Part shown: in pieces, positions 8,837 through 18,378 of the stretch
How the letters are laid out: each line of letters starts with the position of its first letter
Numbering within the stretch: the first letter of the stretch is position 1
Assembly: GCF_943736975.1 (NCBI RefSeq)
Contig: NZ_CALSFO010000006.1
Coordinates: 141,882-205,881 of the forward strand
Direction: 5' to 3'
DNA from: Streptococcus sp. Marseille-Q0941
GTDB lineage: Bacteria; Bacillota; Bacilli; Lactobacillales; Streptococcaceae
Length of the DNA stretch: 64,000 nucleotides
The notes under the pieces: model-generated
Seen by the model: only the letters and a program-made list of their open reading frames with translations
Told to the model about the DNA's origin: nothing
Databases searched by the model: none
Position numbers and translations under genes: made by a program

Positions 8837-10297
8837 ATGTATCCAGATGATAGTTTGACATTGCACACGGACTTGTACCAGATTAACATGATGCAAGTTT
8901 ACTTTGACCAAGGAATTCACAATAAAAAGGCAGTTTTTGAAGTTTATTTCCGCCAACAACCGTTTAAAAACGGCTACGCTGTTTTTGCAGGTTTGGAACG
9001 AATTGTGAACTACTTAGAAAACCTGCGCTTTTCTGATAGCGATATTGCTTATTTAGAATCACTGGGTTACCATGGAGAGTTTTTAGAATATCTGCGTAAT
9101 CTCAAGCTAGAGTTGACTGTACGTTCTGCTCAAGAAGGGGACTTGGTATTTGCCAATGAACCGATTGTTCAAGTGGAAGGCCCTTTGGCGCAGTGCCAAT
9201 TGGTTGAAACAGCCCTCTTAAATATCGTCAACTTTCAAACCTTGATTGCGACCAAGGCTGCTCGTATTCGTTCGGTCATTGAAGATGAGCCTTTGATGGA
9301 GTTCGGTACACGTCGTGCGCAAGAAATGGATGCGGCTATCTGGGGAACTCGTGCCGCTGTTATTGGTGGTGCTGATGGAACTAGTAATGTGCGTGCGGGT
9401 AAGCTCTTTGGCATTCCGGTTTTAGGTACTCACGCCCATGCCTTGGTTCAAGTTTATGGGAATGACTATAAGGCTTTCAAGGCGTATGCCTCAACTCACA
9501 AAAACTGTGTTTTCCTAGTGGATACCTACGATACTCTTCGTATCGGTGTTCCAGCAGCGATTCAGGTTGCGCGTGAACTTGGTGACAAGATCAATTTCCT
9601 TGGTGTCCGCATTGACTCTGGAGATATCGCCTATATTTCTAAAAAAGTTCGTCAACAACTGGATGAGGCTGGATTTACAGATGCTAAGATCTATGCATCT
9701 AATGACCTTGATGAAAATACCATTCTTAACCTCAAGATGCAAAAAGCTAAGATTGATGTCTGGGGGGTAGGGACTAAGCTCATTACAGCCTATGATCAAC
9801 CAGCACTTGGAGCAGTTTACAAGGTTGTTGCCATCGAAGATGAGAGCGGTCATATGCGCAATACCATCAAACTTTCAAACAATGCTGAGAAGGTTTCGAC
9901 ACCAGGTAAGAAGCAAGTTTGGCGCATTACCAGTCGTGAAAAAGGGAAGTCAGAAGGTGACTACATTACCTATGATGGTGTAGATGTTGCTAGTATGACA
10001 GAAATCAAGATGTTCCATCCAACCTATACTTACATCAAGAAAACTGTCCGTAATTTTGATGCTGTTCCTCTCTTGGTGGACATCTTTAAGGACGGTAAGC
10101 TGGTCTATGATTTACCGAGTCTACCTGAGATTCAGGCCTATGCTCGTAAAGAATTTGATAAACTTTGGGACGAATACAAACGTGTTCTCAATCCTCAACA
10201 TTATCCTGTAGACTTGGCTCGTGATGTATGGCAAGACAAGATGGACTTGATTGATAAGATGCGTAAGGAAGCTCTAGGCGAAGGAGAAGAAGAATGA
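8837..10297 (+). CDS. pncB: Nicotinate phosphoribosyltransferase PncB
   Basis: Catalyses nicotinate + PRPP + ATP to nicotinate mononucleotide, the entry step of the Preiss-Handler NAD salvage route. From ATG 8837 (AGAAGGA 6 nt upstream) the protein has 486 residues, the usual Gram-positive length. Family features include the N-terminal [10 protein letters not shown], the F-G-T-R-R-A segment, the catalytic-His loop G-T-H-A-H-A-L and the phosphate-binding R-I-D-S-G-D-I strand. An in-frame ATG at 8750 overlaps the -10 box and is not used. The stop overlaps nadE by 4 nt (ATGA). Streptococci lack de novo NAD synthesis, so this operon with pncA at 19 kb forms the salvage pathway. Confidence 0.95.
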   Translation: MYPDDSLTLHTDLYQINMMQVYFDQGIHNKKAVFEVYFRQQPFKNGYAVFAGLERIVNYLENLRFSDSDIAYLESLGYHGEFLEYLRNLKLELTVRSAQEGDLVFANEPIVQVEGPLAQCQLVETALLNIVNFQTLIATKAARIRSVIEDEPLMEFGTRRAQEMDAAIWGTRAAVIGGADGTSNVRAGKLFGIPVLGTHAHALVQVYGNDYKAFKAYASTHKNCVFLVDTYDTLRIGVPAAIQVARELGDKINFLGVRIDSGDIAYISKKVRQQLDEAGFTDAKIYASNDLDENTILNLKMQKAKIDVWGVGTKLITAYDQPALGAVYKVVAIEDESGHMRNTIKLSNNAEKVSTPGKKQVWRITSREKGKSEGDYITYDGVDVASMTEIKMFHPTYTYIKKTVRNFDAVPLLVDIFKDGKLVYDLPSLPEIQAYARKEFDKLWDEYKRVLNPQHYPVDLARDVWQDKMDLIDKMRKEALGEGEEE

Positions 10298-11118
10298 GTT
10301 TGCAAGAGACCATTATCCAACAACTAGGCGTTAAACCAGTTATTGATGCCCAGGAAGAAATTCGTCGTTCCATTGACTTTTTGAAAAAATACCTTAAAAA
10401 ACATCCTTTCCTTAAAAGTTTTGTATTAGGAATTTCTGGTGGTCAAGACTCGACTTTAGCTGGTCGCCTTGCCCAACTAGCTATGGAAGAAATGCGAGCT
10501 GAAACTGGAGATGATTCTTATAAATTTATCGCTGTTCGCCTACCTTATGGGATTCAAGCTGATGAGGATGATGCTCAAAAAGCACTTGCTTTTATTCAGC
10601 CAGATGTCAGTTTAGTAGTGAATATTAAAGAGTCTGTCGATGCAATGGCAGCGGCAGTAGAGGCTACTGGAAGTTCAATGACAGATTTTAATAAAGGAAA
10701 TATCAAGGCTCGTAGCCGCATGATTGCTCAATATGCGCTTGCAGGAGCCTATAGTGGAGCTGTCATCGGAACAGACCATGCTGCCGAGAATGTCACAGGT
10801 TTCTTTACTAAGTTTGGTGACGGTGGTGCAGATATTCTCCCGCTTTATCGCCTCAATAAACGCCAAGGGAAACAACTCTTGAAGGAACTTGGAGCTGATT
10901 CATCCCTTTATGAGAAAGTACCAATTGCAGATTTGGAAGAAGAAAAACCAGGCTTGGTAGATGAAGTTGCACTTGGGGTCACTTATGCAGAGATTGATGA
11001 CTACCTAGAAGGCAAAACAATAAGCCCAGAAGCTCAAGCAAGGATCGAAAACTGGTGGCATAAAGGCCAACACAAACGCCACTTACCAATCACCGTCTTT
11101 GATGACTTTTGGGAGTAA
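10294..11118 (+). CDS. nadE: Ammonia-dependent NAD+ synthetase NadE
   Basis: Amidates nicotinate adenine dinucleotide to NAD+ using ATP and NH3, the last step of NAD salvage. The 274 residues form a single N-type ATP pyrophosphatase domain: the P-loop is S-G-G-Q-D-S (48-53), and [20 protein letters not shown] carries the substrate and pyrophosphate contacts. There is no nitrilase-type glutaminase domain, so free ammonia is the nitrogen donor, as in B. subtilis NadE. Coupled to pncB by a 4-nt overlap, and followed at once by a terminator, so pncB-nadE is a two-gene operon. Confidence 0.96.
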   Translation: MSLQETIIQQLGVKPVIDAQEEIRRSIDFLKKYLKKHPFLKSFVLGISGGQDSTLAGRLAQLAMEEMRAETGDDSYKFIAVRLPYGIQADEDDAQKALAFIQPDVSLVVNIKESVDAMAAAVEATGSSMTDFNKGNIKARSRMIAQYALAGAYSGAVIGTDHAAENVTGFFTKFGDGGADILPLYRLNKRQGKQLLKELGADSSLYEKVPIADLEEEKPGLVDEVALGVTYAEIDDYLEGKTISPEAQARIENWWHKGQHKRHLPITVFDDFWE

Positions 11119-11140
11119 AAACCTCCAGTGGAGGTTTTTA
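11117..11140 (+). terminator. Terminator after nadE
   Basis: AAAACCTCC pairs with GGAGGTTTTT around CAGT; the stem overlaps the nadE stop codon. Confidence 0.85.
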
Positions 11141-11172
11141 GCCTCTCACCTTGAAATAAAAAAGTGAGAGTT

Positions 11173-11290
11173 AGTCCGGGGGACTTTTTTACCCCGAGTC
11201 TTGAAACAGGAGAACGAGGTAAGTCCGGTGGACCTTTTTACCCCGAGTCTTGATACGGGAAAACGAGGAAGGTCCGGTAACTCGAAGAGT
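11173..11290 (+). repeat. Tandem 49-bp repeat with terminator-like hairpins
   Basis: Units 11173-11221 and 11222-11270 match at 43 of 49 positions, and a third unit begins (GGTCCGG, 11271) and then decays. Each unit is a small GTCC/GGAC hairpin with a T run, followed by a linker reading CCCGAG-TCTTGA-x-A-x-x-GG-x-x-AACGAGG. The 336-nt gap between nadE and pepQ also holds a CTCTCAC/GTGAGAG hairpin (11152-11170) and a GGTTTGAAA/TTTCAAGCC hairpin (about 11327-11359). I see no gene in it. A linker of the same type recurs near 48985. Confidence 0.7.
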
Positions 11291-11392
11291 TCGATTTCGT
11301 TGTCTCACCCCCGCAAGGCTGACTAGGTTTGAAAAAGCTTGATAAAGCGTATTTCAAGCCAGACAGCTACTGCGTCTAAGTCTTAATATTAG

Positions 11393-11425
11393 AAAAGGAC
11401 GAGATTTTATATCTCGTCCTTTTTG
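11393..11425. terminator. Bidirectional terminator before pepQ end
   Basis: Perfect 12-bp stem AAAGGACGAGAT / ATCTCGTCCTTT with a T run on the plus side and an A run on the other; serves pepQ on the minus strand and any transcript reading from nadE. Confidence 0.85.
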
Positions 11426-11454
11426 TATTGTATTTGTATTGTATATCGTTCAGT

Positions 11455-12537
11455 TTAATCAAAATAAAGCAAATCTTTGCTGGTACTTGTAAAGAGATCA
11501 AAGCCATCCTTAGTGACAACACCGCAGTCTTCAATACGAACACCGACTTTACCAGGAATGTAGATACCAGGCTCAACTGAGAAGCACATGCCTTCTTCGA
11601 TGACCATGTCATTTCCTTCCATGATAGATGGGAATTCATGGACATCCATACCGATACCATGACCAAGACGGTGGTTGAAGTATTCGCCGTAACCAGCTTT
11701 TTCGATCACTTCACGTGCTGCGCGGTCAACTTCATGGGCTGTGACACCAGGTTTGATGAAGTCAAGGGCAGCTTGCTGTGCCTCAAGGGTTAGATTGTAG
11801 ATGTCTTTTTTGAATTGGTCAGGTTTGCCAACAGCGACCGTACGAGTCATATCTGAGGCGTAGCCATTAACCATAACACCTAGGTCAAAGAGGAGAAGGG
11901 CGTCCTTTTCAACCTTGTTAGCTGCTGGAATGCCGTGTGGATTTGCAGCGTTATCGCCAGTCAAGACCATGGTATCAAAGCTCATTTCATAGCCTTCACC
12001 TTTCATAGCAAAGTCAATTTGGGCAATGATATCTGTTTCAGTCTTATCAAGAGAAATGTTATCAAAACCAACTTTGACAGCTTTATCAGCATAGAGCCCT
12101 GCAACCATCATTTTTTGGACTTCATCAGCTGATTTGATGAGGCGCATGCGTTGGATGCGAGGAGTGAGATTTTCAAACTCAGCAGTTTCAAAAACTGTTT
12201 TCAAACCATGGTATTTGGTCAAGATGAGATTGTCAAACTCAACAGCGACACGTTTGAAATCAAGCTGGGGAAGAGCATTTTGGATTTTCTTCCATGGGTT
12301 TTCAGAGTCCACATAGCCCACAACTGGGAAGGAAACAGTGCTAGTTGCACGCTCAACCTCAAGTGCTGGAACAAAGAGTAGTGGTTCTTGGTCAGCAAGG
12401 ACAAAAAGGAACATTTGGCGTTCGTGTGGATCACTGTAAAAGCCGGTGAGATAATTGATAGTGACGGGGTCAGATACGACAGCGACGTCTAGTTTTTCTG
12501 ATTCAAGATATGTTAGGATTTGTTGTAATTTAGACAT
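11455..12537 (-). CDS. pepQ: M24 family Xaa-Pro dipeptidase/aminopeptidase
   Basis: Cytoplasmic metallopeptidase that releases the residue before proline from Xaa-Pro peptides, used in peptide-derived amino acid supply. The 360-residue protein has the creatinase N-terminal domain with D-P-V-T-I-N-Y-L-T-G-F-Y-S-D-P-H-E-R-Q, and the pita-bread domain with the five metal ligands in order: the two Asp in L-L-L-F-D-L-G-V-x8-D-M-T-R-T, His in H-R-L-G-H-G-I-G-M-D-V-H-E, Glu in S-V-E-P-G-I-Y, and the final Glu in V-R-I-E-D. ATG is preceded by AGAAGGTAG. In many Firmicutes it is divergent from ccpA; ccpA is not adjacent here. Exact PepQ versus PepP specificity is inferred from length. Confidence 0.9.
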   Translation of the reverse strand: MSKLQQILTYLESEKLDVAVVSDPVTINYLTGFYSDPHERQMFLFVLADQEPLLFVPALEVERATSTVSFPVVGYVDSENPWKKIQNALPQLDFKRVAVEFDNLILTKYHGLKTVFETAEFENLTPRIQRMRLIKSADEVQKMMVAGLYADKAVKVGFDNISLDKTETDIIAQIDFAMKGEGYEMSFDTMVLTGDNAANPHGIPAANKVEKDALLLFDLGVMVNGYASDMTRTVAVGKPDQFKKDIYNLTLEAQQAALDFIKPGVTAHEVDRAAREVIEKAGYGEYFNHRLGHGIGMDVHEFPSIMEGNDMVIEEGMCFSVEPGIYIPGKVGVRIEDCGVVTKDGFDLFTSTSKDLLYFD

Positions 12538-12610
12538 ATGCTACCTTCTTTCTACCCCTCTATTTTTGCAAAAAATAATAGAAAATGCAAGGGAGAAGGA
12601 GAAAAGGATA

Positions 12611-12646
12611 CAAAAAAATTCCAAGAAAGCTAGGCTCCTTGGAATT
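12611..12646 (-). terminator. Terminator after gatD
   Basis: On the minus strand an AATTCCAAG / CTTGGAATT stem is followed by seven T; it separates murT-gatD from pepQ. Confidence 0.8.
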
Positions 12647-12652
12647 AGGTTT

Positions 12653-13435
12653 TTAAGTAAAGTCAGCCTTGCTCTTAACATCGCTATATTCTTCAGCGAC
12701 TTCTTGGCTAAGAATGTCCTCGTAAGTTGGTAGATCGATGTCTTGACCGTATTTTTTCTTAAGAGCAGTAGTGACCAAGCGATAGGCTAGATTTGCATTG
12801 CGGGATAAAATAGGTCCGTGGAAATAAGAACCGAATACGTTTTTATAATGAACACCTTCTCCGATTTTTTCTTCGTTATTTCCATTTCCGTAAACAACAT
12901 GGCCCAGTGGTTTTTGGTCATCTGAGAGGAAGGTACGGCCTTGGTGATTTTCAAAGCCATAGTAGGTTTCATCGAATTCTTCATTATGGATCTTGATGTC
13001 ACCGATAAAGCGGTTATTGGTCTGGTTGAGGGTGTAGTGGCCCATGACCCCTAGCCCTTCGATACGTTTTCCTGAGGCTTCAACATAATATTGCCCCAAT
13101 AGTTGGAAACCACCACAGATGGCTAGAACCACACCGTTGTTTTGGATGTAGTTGTCAATGCTCTCTTTTTTAGCAGGAAGGTCTCCAGCGATAATACTTT
13201 GTTCAAAATCTTGACCCCCACCGAAAAAGGCGATGTCGTAGTGGTTTTCATCAAAGTCATCATGGAGAGAAACGATGTCAACCGTCACATGAGCCCCCAG
13301 CTTTTCAGCCACATACTTGAGCATAAGGATGTTTCCATTGTCCCCATAGGTATTCATGAGGTTTCCATAGAGGTGTGCGATATTCAACTGGTATGGATAA
13401 TTGCCGTCTTTTGAGGAAAGTGAAGTATAAACCAT
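12653..13435 (-). CDS. gatD: Lipid II isoglutaminyl synthase, glutaminase subunit GatD
   Basis: Supplies ammonia from glutamine to MurT for amidation of the alpha-carboxyl of D-iGlu in lipid II, an essential modification in pneumococcus that enables cross-linking. The 260-residue class I (triad-type) amidotransferase has the nucleophile elbow A-I-C-G-G-F-Q-L-L with Cys107, and the catalytic His in [11 protein letters not shown]. It overlaps murT by 1 nt, the standard murT-gatD order, and the pair acts as a membrane-associated heterodimer. ATG overlaps the murT stop, so translation is coupled. Confidence 0.94.
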   Translation of the reverse strand: MVYTSLSSKDGNYPYQLNIAHLYGNLMNTYGDNGNILMLKYVAEKLGAHVTVDIVSLHDDFDENHYDIAFFGGGQDFEQSIIAGDLPAKKESIDNYIQNNGVVLAICGGFQLLGQYYVEASGKRIEGLGVMGHYTLNQTNNRFIGDIKIHNEEFDETYYGFENHQGRTFLSDDQKPLGHVVYGNGNNEEKIGEGVHYKNVFGSYFHGPILSRNANLAYRLVTTALKKKYGQDIDLPTYEDILSQEVAEEYSDVKSKADFT

Positions 13436-14778
13436 TAGTTCATCTCCTTTCTAACAATCTGACGATTAGCTAGTAATTCTCGGAATTCCAGCATAGCTGT
13501 ATAGGTCGCAAGGATATAGGCATGCTTGCAGTCTTGGTTCTCAATGGTCTTAAGAACTTGCTCTAGATTACTTGTTTCAGTGATTTTATCAGCTGGGTAG
13601 CCAGTCACCCGTAGACGACGTGCGATTTCAGAATGACGAACACCGCCTGCGTTGATTTCAGGAATGTCCATGTCAGTGATTTGTTCAAAGTCCGCATCCC
13701 AGATCCAGCTAGTGTCAATTCCATCTGCATAGTTAGCATTGAGGAGAACAGATAGACTAAATGGATAAGGTGCTAGTTTGATCATTTCGATGGCCTGGGT
13801 AGCACCAACAGGATTTTTAATAAGAACCAGTGTACATTCCTTGTCACCAATATGGAAGGTTTCTTGGCGTCCGAAAACAGCACGACTCTTGTCAAAACCT
13901 TGCTTGATGAGTTTCGAATCAGCACCTAGGTAACGGGCGATAGCAACCGCAGCAAGGGCATTATAGATATTGTAGAGACCACCGATTTGAATACCATATT
14001 CCTGACCGTCAATGACAAAGCAAGAACGATTGTTAGTCAACTCAACCAATTCTGTCAGACGGTAATCCAAATTAGGACGCTTGCATCCACAATTTTCACA
14101 GATATAAGCTCCCAAGTTGGCATAGGTATTGAGCTCATATTTTAGAATACTTTGACATTCAGGGCAGAGAATGCCTTCAGTATTGTAGTGAGCAAGTTGC
14201 GCTGGACCTTTTTCTAGATCAAAACCAAAATACTGAACAGGATTTGAAATTGCTGGCTTGTAGAAAAGCGGACTGTCACCATTGAGGAGAACAGTAGCCG
14301 TAGGCACCTTACGAATGGCATCCAAAATCATGTTATAAGTTGTGTAAATCTCACCATAGCGGTCCATCTGGTCACGGAAAATATTAGTAATGACAAAAAG
14401 GCTAGGATGGATGTAGTCACAGATACGAGATAGACTGGCTTCGTCGATTTCTAGGACGGCAATATTTTTCCCAGTTTTAGAGGATTTGGCCGTCAAGAAG
14501 GTTGTTGTAATCCCTGTGATCATGTTGGCGCCACTAGGATTGGTCAGAACTTGACCATAAACCTCTTTTAAAATGCCGACAGTGAGGGCGGTTGTCAGGG
14601 TTTTTCCATTGGTTCCAGTCACCACGACAATCTCGTAGTTCTTAGCTAAATTTTGTAAAATATCTTTATCAAATTGAAGGGCAAGTTTTCCAGGGAGCGT
14701 ACTTCCACGTCCAAGACGACTCAAAATAAAATGAGAAGAACGCCCAGCAAGAAGGCCCAAAGTAGTTTTTAATTTCAT
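13435..14778 (-). CDS. murT: Lipid II isoglutaminyl synthase, Mur-ligase subunit MurT
   Basis: Mur-ligase-like subunit that activates the D-Glu carboxylate of lipid II with ATP and accepts ammonia channelled from GatD. The 447 residues show the P-loop [12 protein letters not shown], and a family-specific four-cysteine zinc ribbon (C-P-E-C at about 204-207 and C-E-N-C-G-C about 25 residues later) inserted in the central domain, which ordinary Mur ligases lack. The C-terminal MurT-specific DUF1727 domain is present. It is the first gene of the minus-strand murT-gatD operon. The start ATG has no strong Shine-Dalgarno sequence; TATAAT-like sequence lies 7 nt before it, discussed among the leaderless candidates only as a weaker case. 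Confidence 0.94.
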   Translation of the reverse strand: MKLKTTLGLLAGRSSHFILSRLGRGSTLPGKLALQFDKDILQNLAKNYEIVVVTGTNGKTLTTALTVGILKEVYGQVLTNPSGANMITGITTTFLTAKSSKTGKNIAVLEIDEASLSRICDYIHPSLFVITNIFRDQMDRYGEIYTTYNMILDAIRKVPTATVLLNGDSPLFYKPAISNPVQYFGFDLEKGPAQLAHYNTEGILCPECQSILKYELNTYANLGAYICENCGCKRPNLDYRLTELVELTNNRSCFVIDGQEYGIQIGGLYNIYNALAAVAIARYLGADSKLIKQGFDKSRAVFGRQETFHIGDKECTLVLIKNPVGATQAIEMIKLAPYPFSLSVLLNANYADGIDTSWIWDADFEQITDMDIPEINAGGVRHSEIARRLRVTGYPADKITETSNLEQVLKTIENQDCKHAYILATYTAMLEFRELLANRQIVRKEMN

Positions 14779-14828
14779 GTTTCTATTATATCATAAATGC
14801 TGAAAAAGACAGATTTGAGATTTTGGAT

Positions 14829-14858
14829 AAAAAAACAACCCTAAGGAGGTTGTTTTTT
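14829..14858 (-). terminator. Terminator after the Har/RclA-type gene
   Basis: On the minus strand AACAACC / GGTTGTT forms a stem before seven T. Confidence 0.85.
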
Positions 14859-14875
14859 CATAAGTGTATCTTAGG

Positions 14876-16192
14876 TTAAATCGCAAATAAGTCATTCAAG
14901 TTCTCAGCTAAGGTTGGGTGAGTGAAGATTTGTTTTGTGAAGTAAGTGTATGGGATTTTGTTGTCCATAGCTACAGTAATGATGTTGATGATTTCTTGAG
15001 ATCCTTCTGAAAAGATAGTTGCACCGAGAATCTCTTTAGTTTCAGTGTTGACAACAGCTTTGAAGGCTCCACGAAGGTCACCATTTACATGACCACGAGG
15101 CATTGCAGCAACAGGGATTTCCTTCACAGCGTATGGAAGTTTCAAATCAGCTGCTTGGCTTTCAGTCAAACCAATTTGTGAAAGTGGTGGTGTGATAAAC
15201 ATAGTATTTGGTACATTGCGACGGTCTTCAAGTGTGTAGCTGCCATCTCCAGCAAGGTAGCTGTAGACGACACGGAAATCATCAAGTGAAATGTAAGTAA
15301 ATTGAAGCCCACCGTTGACATCTCCGACCGCAAAGACACCGGGAACATTTGTTTGACAGTGTTTATCGACCTTGATTGCACCACGTTCAGTTAGTTCAAT
15401 ATCTGTATTTTCAAGTTGAAGAGGTTCCACATTTGGTTTACGTCCAGTTGCGTAGAGAAGGGCATCGAAACGGTAGGTTTCCTTTTCAGTTACGACAAGC
15501 ACTTGGTCACCGTCGTTTTTGATTTCAGTAGTACGGATGTTTTGAAGCAATTCAATGCCGTCTTCTTCCATGTATTGTTTAGCAAGAGCTGCGATGGAAG
15601 GTTCTGCACGAGGTAGGAAAGTATCCAAGGCATCTAGGACTGTAACCTTGCTGCCAAGTTTGTTGTAAAGACCTGCAAATTCAAGACCAATGTTTCCACC
15701 ACCAAGGACTCCAAGTTTTTCAGGCAATTTGTCCAAGTTTTGGATACCTGTTGAGTCAAAGACGTTTTTGCTTGTAGCAAGTCCAGGGATAGGTAAGACG
15801 TTAGAAACTGCCCCAGTGTTGATGACGATTGTTTCAGCAGTCAGTTCTTTCTTTTCATCGCCAGCTTGGATTTCGATGACTTTGTTTGAAAGGAAGTGAG
15901 CTTCCGCATCAAAGATATCCACGCCTGTACCAGCAACAGTAGCATAGTTTTTGCCGTTGAGGCGACTAGTGATGGTATTTTTGGTAGCAATGACTTCTTC
16001 AAAAGACAAGTCTTTCTCAGCAGCAACTAGCAAAGTCTTAGTTGGGATACAACCAATGTTGATACAAGTTCCACCGTACATAGCTTTGCTACGTTCAATC
16101 AGGGCAACTTTTTTGCCAGCTGAAGCCAATTTACCAGCTAGTGTCTTCCCAGCTTTACCAAATCCAATAACGATTAAATCATAAGTTAACAT
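14876..16192 (-). CDS. har: Flavoprotein disulfide reductase, RclA/Har type
   Basis: FAD- and NAD(P)H-dependent pyridine nucleotide-disulfide oxidoreductase of 438 residues. The FAD fold opens with V-I-G-F-G-K-A-G, the redox disulfide is Cys43-Cys48 in G-G-T-C-I-N-I-G-C, the NADH fold is G-V-L-G-G-G-N-I-G-L-E-F, and the second FAD motif is G-V-F-A-V-G-D-V-N. The C-terminal dimerisation domain lacks the usual lipoamide-dehydrogenase H-A-H-P-T ending and instead has Q-I-F-T-H-P-T-L-A-E-N, as in RclA. The gene next to murT-gatD in pneumococcus has been shown to reduce hypothiocyanous acid (Har), the oxidant made by lactoperoxidase in saliva; identity here rests on motifs and locus. AGGAGG precedes the ATG. 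Confidence 0.85.
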   Translation of the reverse strand: MLTYDLIVIGFGKAGKTLAGKLASAGKKVALIERSKAMYGGTCINIGCIPTKTLLVAAEKDLSFEEVIATKNTITSRLNGKNYATVAGTGVDIFDAEAHFLSNKVIEIQAGDEKKELTAETIVINTGAVSNVLPIPGLATSKNVFDSTGIQNLDKLPEKLGVLGGGNIGLEFAGLYNKLGSKVTVLDALDTFLPRAEPSIAALAKQYMEEDGIELLQNIRTTEIKNDGDQVLVVTEKETYRFDALLYATGRKPNVEPLQLENTDIELTERGAIKVDKHCQTNVPGVFAVGDVNGGLQFTYISLDDFRVVYSYLAGDGSYTLEDRRNVPNTMFITPPLSQIGLTESQAADLKLPYAVKEIPVAAMPRGHVNGDLRGAFKAVVNTETKEILGATIFSEGSQEIINIITVAMDNKIPYTYFTKQIFTHPTLAENLNDLFAI

Positions 16193-16378
16193 TTTTATAT
16201 CCTCCTATTTGGTTTCATTCTAGCACAAGAAAAAAACTTTTGCACAATTCTGCTACGGGAAAAAATATTGGTCTAAAATAGTCTCATGAAAGCTTTTGGG
16301 AAATAAGTTTAAAAAATAGAAAAATCGTTTACATGATTTAATCAGGTGGTTAGACTATCTTTTGACCTTCTCTTGTGT

Positions 16379-16532
16379 TATACTAGATAAGTTGCAAAAA
16401 AGCAGTACTTTTCTTTAGTGGAAAAGAAGCAACACGGTCTTTCATAAAAGCTATGAAAGTACGTCATGACAAGAAAAGTATAAACTAAGCGCTATAGGGT
16501 GGCTTCGCACCATCTTTAGAAAGAAGAAAAAC
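16379..16532 (+). promoter_or_regulatory. Promoter and structured 5' leader of the DEAD-box helicase gene
   Basis: Extended -10 TGT-TATACT (16379-16384) places the RNA start near 16391. The ~142-nt leader contains two alternatives: GTTGC/GCAAC (16391-16395 with 16429-16433) enclosing CTTTTC/GAAAAG (16408-16413 with 16421-16426), or a perfect 10-bp long-range stem (16406-16415 with 16471-16480) enclosing a perfect 8-bp hairpin (16439-16446 with 16452-16459). The two use the same CTTTTC bases, so they exclude one another. A GGTG/CACC hairpin with a TTCG turn (about 16497-16511) lies just before the start codon. The upstream gap 16193-16378 shows no gene. Confidence 0.6.
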
Positions 16533-18107
16533 GTGAAATTTAATGAATTTAACTTGTCTGCTGATTTGCTAGCAGAGATTGAAAAAGCAGGATTTGTAGA
16601 AGCAAGTCCCATCCAAGAGCAAACTATTCCTTTAGCTCTTGAAGGGAAAGATGTTATCGGACAAGCTCAAACCGGTACAGGGAAAACTGCAGCTTTTGGC
16701 CTGCCAACCCTTGAAAAAATTCGTACAGAAGAAGCAACTATCCAAGCTTTGGTCATTGCACCAACTCGTGAACTCGCTGTTCAAAGTCAAGAAGAACTTT
16801 TCCGCTTTGGTCGTAGTAAGGGTGTGAAAGTCCGTTCAGTATACGGTGGTTCAAGTATTGAAAAACAAATCAAGGCTCTTAAATCGGGTGCCCATATCGT
16901 TGTAGGAACACCAGGTCGTCTCCTTGACTTGATCAAACGCAAGGCCTTGAAATTACATGATATTGAAACCTTGATTTTAGACGAAGCAGATGAAATGCTG
17001 AACATGGGATTCCTTGAAGATATTGAAGATATCATCTCTCGTGTACCGGAGAATCGTCAAACCTTGCTCTTTTCAGCGACTATGCCTGATGCCATCAAAC
17101 GTATTGGTGTTCAGTTCATGAAAGAACCTGAGCATGTCAAGATTGCTGCTAAAGAATTAACAACAGAATTAGTAGACCAGTACTATATCCGTGTTAAAGA
17201 ACAAGAAAAATTCGACACCATGACTAGACTCATGGATGTGGAGCGGCCAGAACTTGCAATTGTATTTGGTCGTACCAAACGTCGTGTGGATGAGTTGACT
17301 CGTGGTCTGAAGATCCGTGGTTTCCGAGCAGAAGGGATTCATGGAGATTTGGACCAAAACAAACGTCTTCGTGTCCTCCGTGATTTCAAAAACGGTAACC
17401 TCGATGTTCTCGTTGCAACAGACGTTGCAGCTCGAGGTTTAGATATTTCTGGTGTGACTCATGTCTACAACTATGATATTCCACAAGATCCTGAAAGTTA
17501 TGTTCACCGTATTGGTCGTACAGGACGTGCAGGTAAGTCAGGTCAATCCATTACTTTCGTAGCACCAAATGAGATGGGCTATCTCCAAATCATCGAGAAC
17601 TTGACTAAGAAACGCATGAAAGGTCTCAAGCCTGCGACAGCAGAAGAAGCCTTCCAAGCCAAAAAACAAATCGCTCTCAAGAAGATTGAACGTGATTTTG
17701 CTGATGAAGCCATTCGTGGAAACTTCGAGAAATTCGCAAAAGACGCTCGTAAACTTGCTGCAGAATTCAGCCCAGAAGAATTAGCTATGTATATCCTTAG
17801 CTTGACGGTTCAGGATCCAGATAGTCTTCCAGAAGTTGAAATTGCGCGTGAAAAACCACTGCCATTTAAACCATCTGGTGGTGGATTTGGTGGAAAAGGC
17901 AAGTCTGGTCGTGGTGGCCGTCGAGGGGATGACCGTCGAGATCGTGATCGCCGTGGCAATGGTCGTCATGATGATTTCAAAAAAGGCAGTCGCAAAAACG
18001 ACCGCTTTGATAAAGAGAAGCGTTACCGTAAGGACAATAAAAAACCACGCAATACTTCAAGCGAGAAGAAAACAGGCTTTGTTATTCGTAACAAAGGAGA
18101 TAAATAA
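16533..18107 (+). CDS. cshA: DEAD-box ATP-dependent RNA helicase (CshA-like)
   Basis: RNA-unwinding ATPase of the CshA/CsdA group, acting in ribosome assembly, mRNA decay and cold adaptation. All motifs are present in 524 residues: Q-motif P-I-Q-E-Q-T, motif I A-Q-T-G-T-G-K-T, P-T-R-E-L-A, T-P-G-R, II D-E-A-D, III S-A-T, V A-T-D-V-A-A-R-G-L-D and VI H-R-I-G-R-T-G-R. After the core come a dimerisation-like helical region (about 385-425) and a C-terminal tail (about 430-524) very rich in Arg, Gly, Asp and Lys, typical of RNA-binding extensions. The start codon is GTG, with only a weak purine stretch before it and a structured leader upstream, suggesting translational or attenuation control. Confidence 0.93.
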   Translation: MKFNEFNLSADLLAEIEKAGFVEASPIQEQTIPLALEGKDVIGQAQTGTGKTAAFGLPTLEKIRTEEATIQALVIAPTRELAVQSQEELFRFGRSKGVKVRSVYGGSSIEKQIKALKSGAHIVVGTPGRLLDLIKRKALKLHDIETLILDEADEMLNMGFLEDIEDIISRVPENRQTLLFSATMPDAIKRIGVQFMKEPEHVKIAAKELTTELVDQYYIRVKEQEKFDTMTRLMDVERPELAIVFGRTKRRVDELTRGLKIRGFRAEGIHGDLDQNKRLRVLRDFKNGNLDVLVATDVAARGLDISGVTHVYNYDIPQDPESYVHRIGRTGRAGKSGQSITFVAPNEMGYLQIIENLTKKRMKGLKPATAEEAFQAKKQIALKKIERDFADEAIRGNFEKFAKDARKLAAEFSPEELAMYILSLTVQDPDSLPEVEIAREKPLPFKPSGGGFGGKGKSGRGGRRGDDRRDRDRRGNGRHDDFKKGSRKNDRFDKEKRYRKDNKKPRNTSSEKKTGFVIRNKGDK

Positions 18108-18110
18108 CAA

Positions 18111-18142
18111 AAAAAGCGGTTCACTGAGGTGGATCGCTTTTA
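18111..18142 (+). terminator. Terminator after the DEAD-box gene
   Basis: AAAAGCG-TTCAC pairs with GTG-A-CGCTTTT around TGAG, followed by a short T/A tract. Confidence 0.75.
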
Positions 18143-18307
18143 TATATAAGGAGACCGAGAGTCATATAAAGATTCATACGAGTATTTAGATTTATAAATT
18201 TGTTATCTTGTAATATTATCTTATCAAAAAATTAAAAAGCTGTCAATAAGAAAAATAAAAAAATTTGCAAAATTTTTCCAATAGTCATGAATTGCAATTC
18301 AATAAAC

Positions 18308-18352
18308 AATTTTCAGATAATTGTTGAAGTAGTCAGAATTTTATGATATAAT
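18308..18352 (+). promoter_or_regulatory. codY promoter with CodY box
   Basis: AATTTTCAGATAATT (18308-18322) matches the CodY consensus AATTTTCWGAAAATT at 14 of 15 positions and abuts the -35 box TTGAAG (18324-18329); a 17-nt spacer leads to TATAAT (18347-18352). The position predicts repression of codY by its own product when GTP and branched-chain amino acids are high. Confidence 0.85.
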
Positions 18353-18378
18353 GAAAGCGATTATATGCGAGGTAAAAA

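Noticed and set aside
11173..11290. Tandem repeat read as a CRISPR array
   Set aside because: Only two and a fraction units, no unique spacers between identical repeats, no cas genes nearby.
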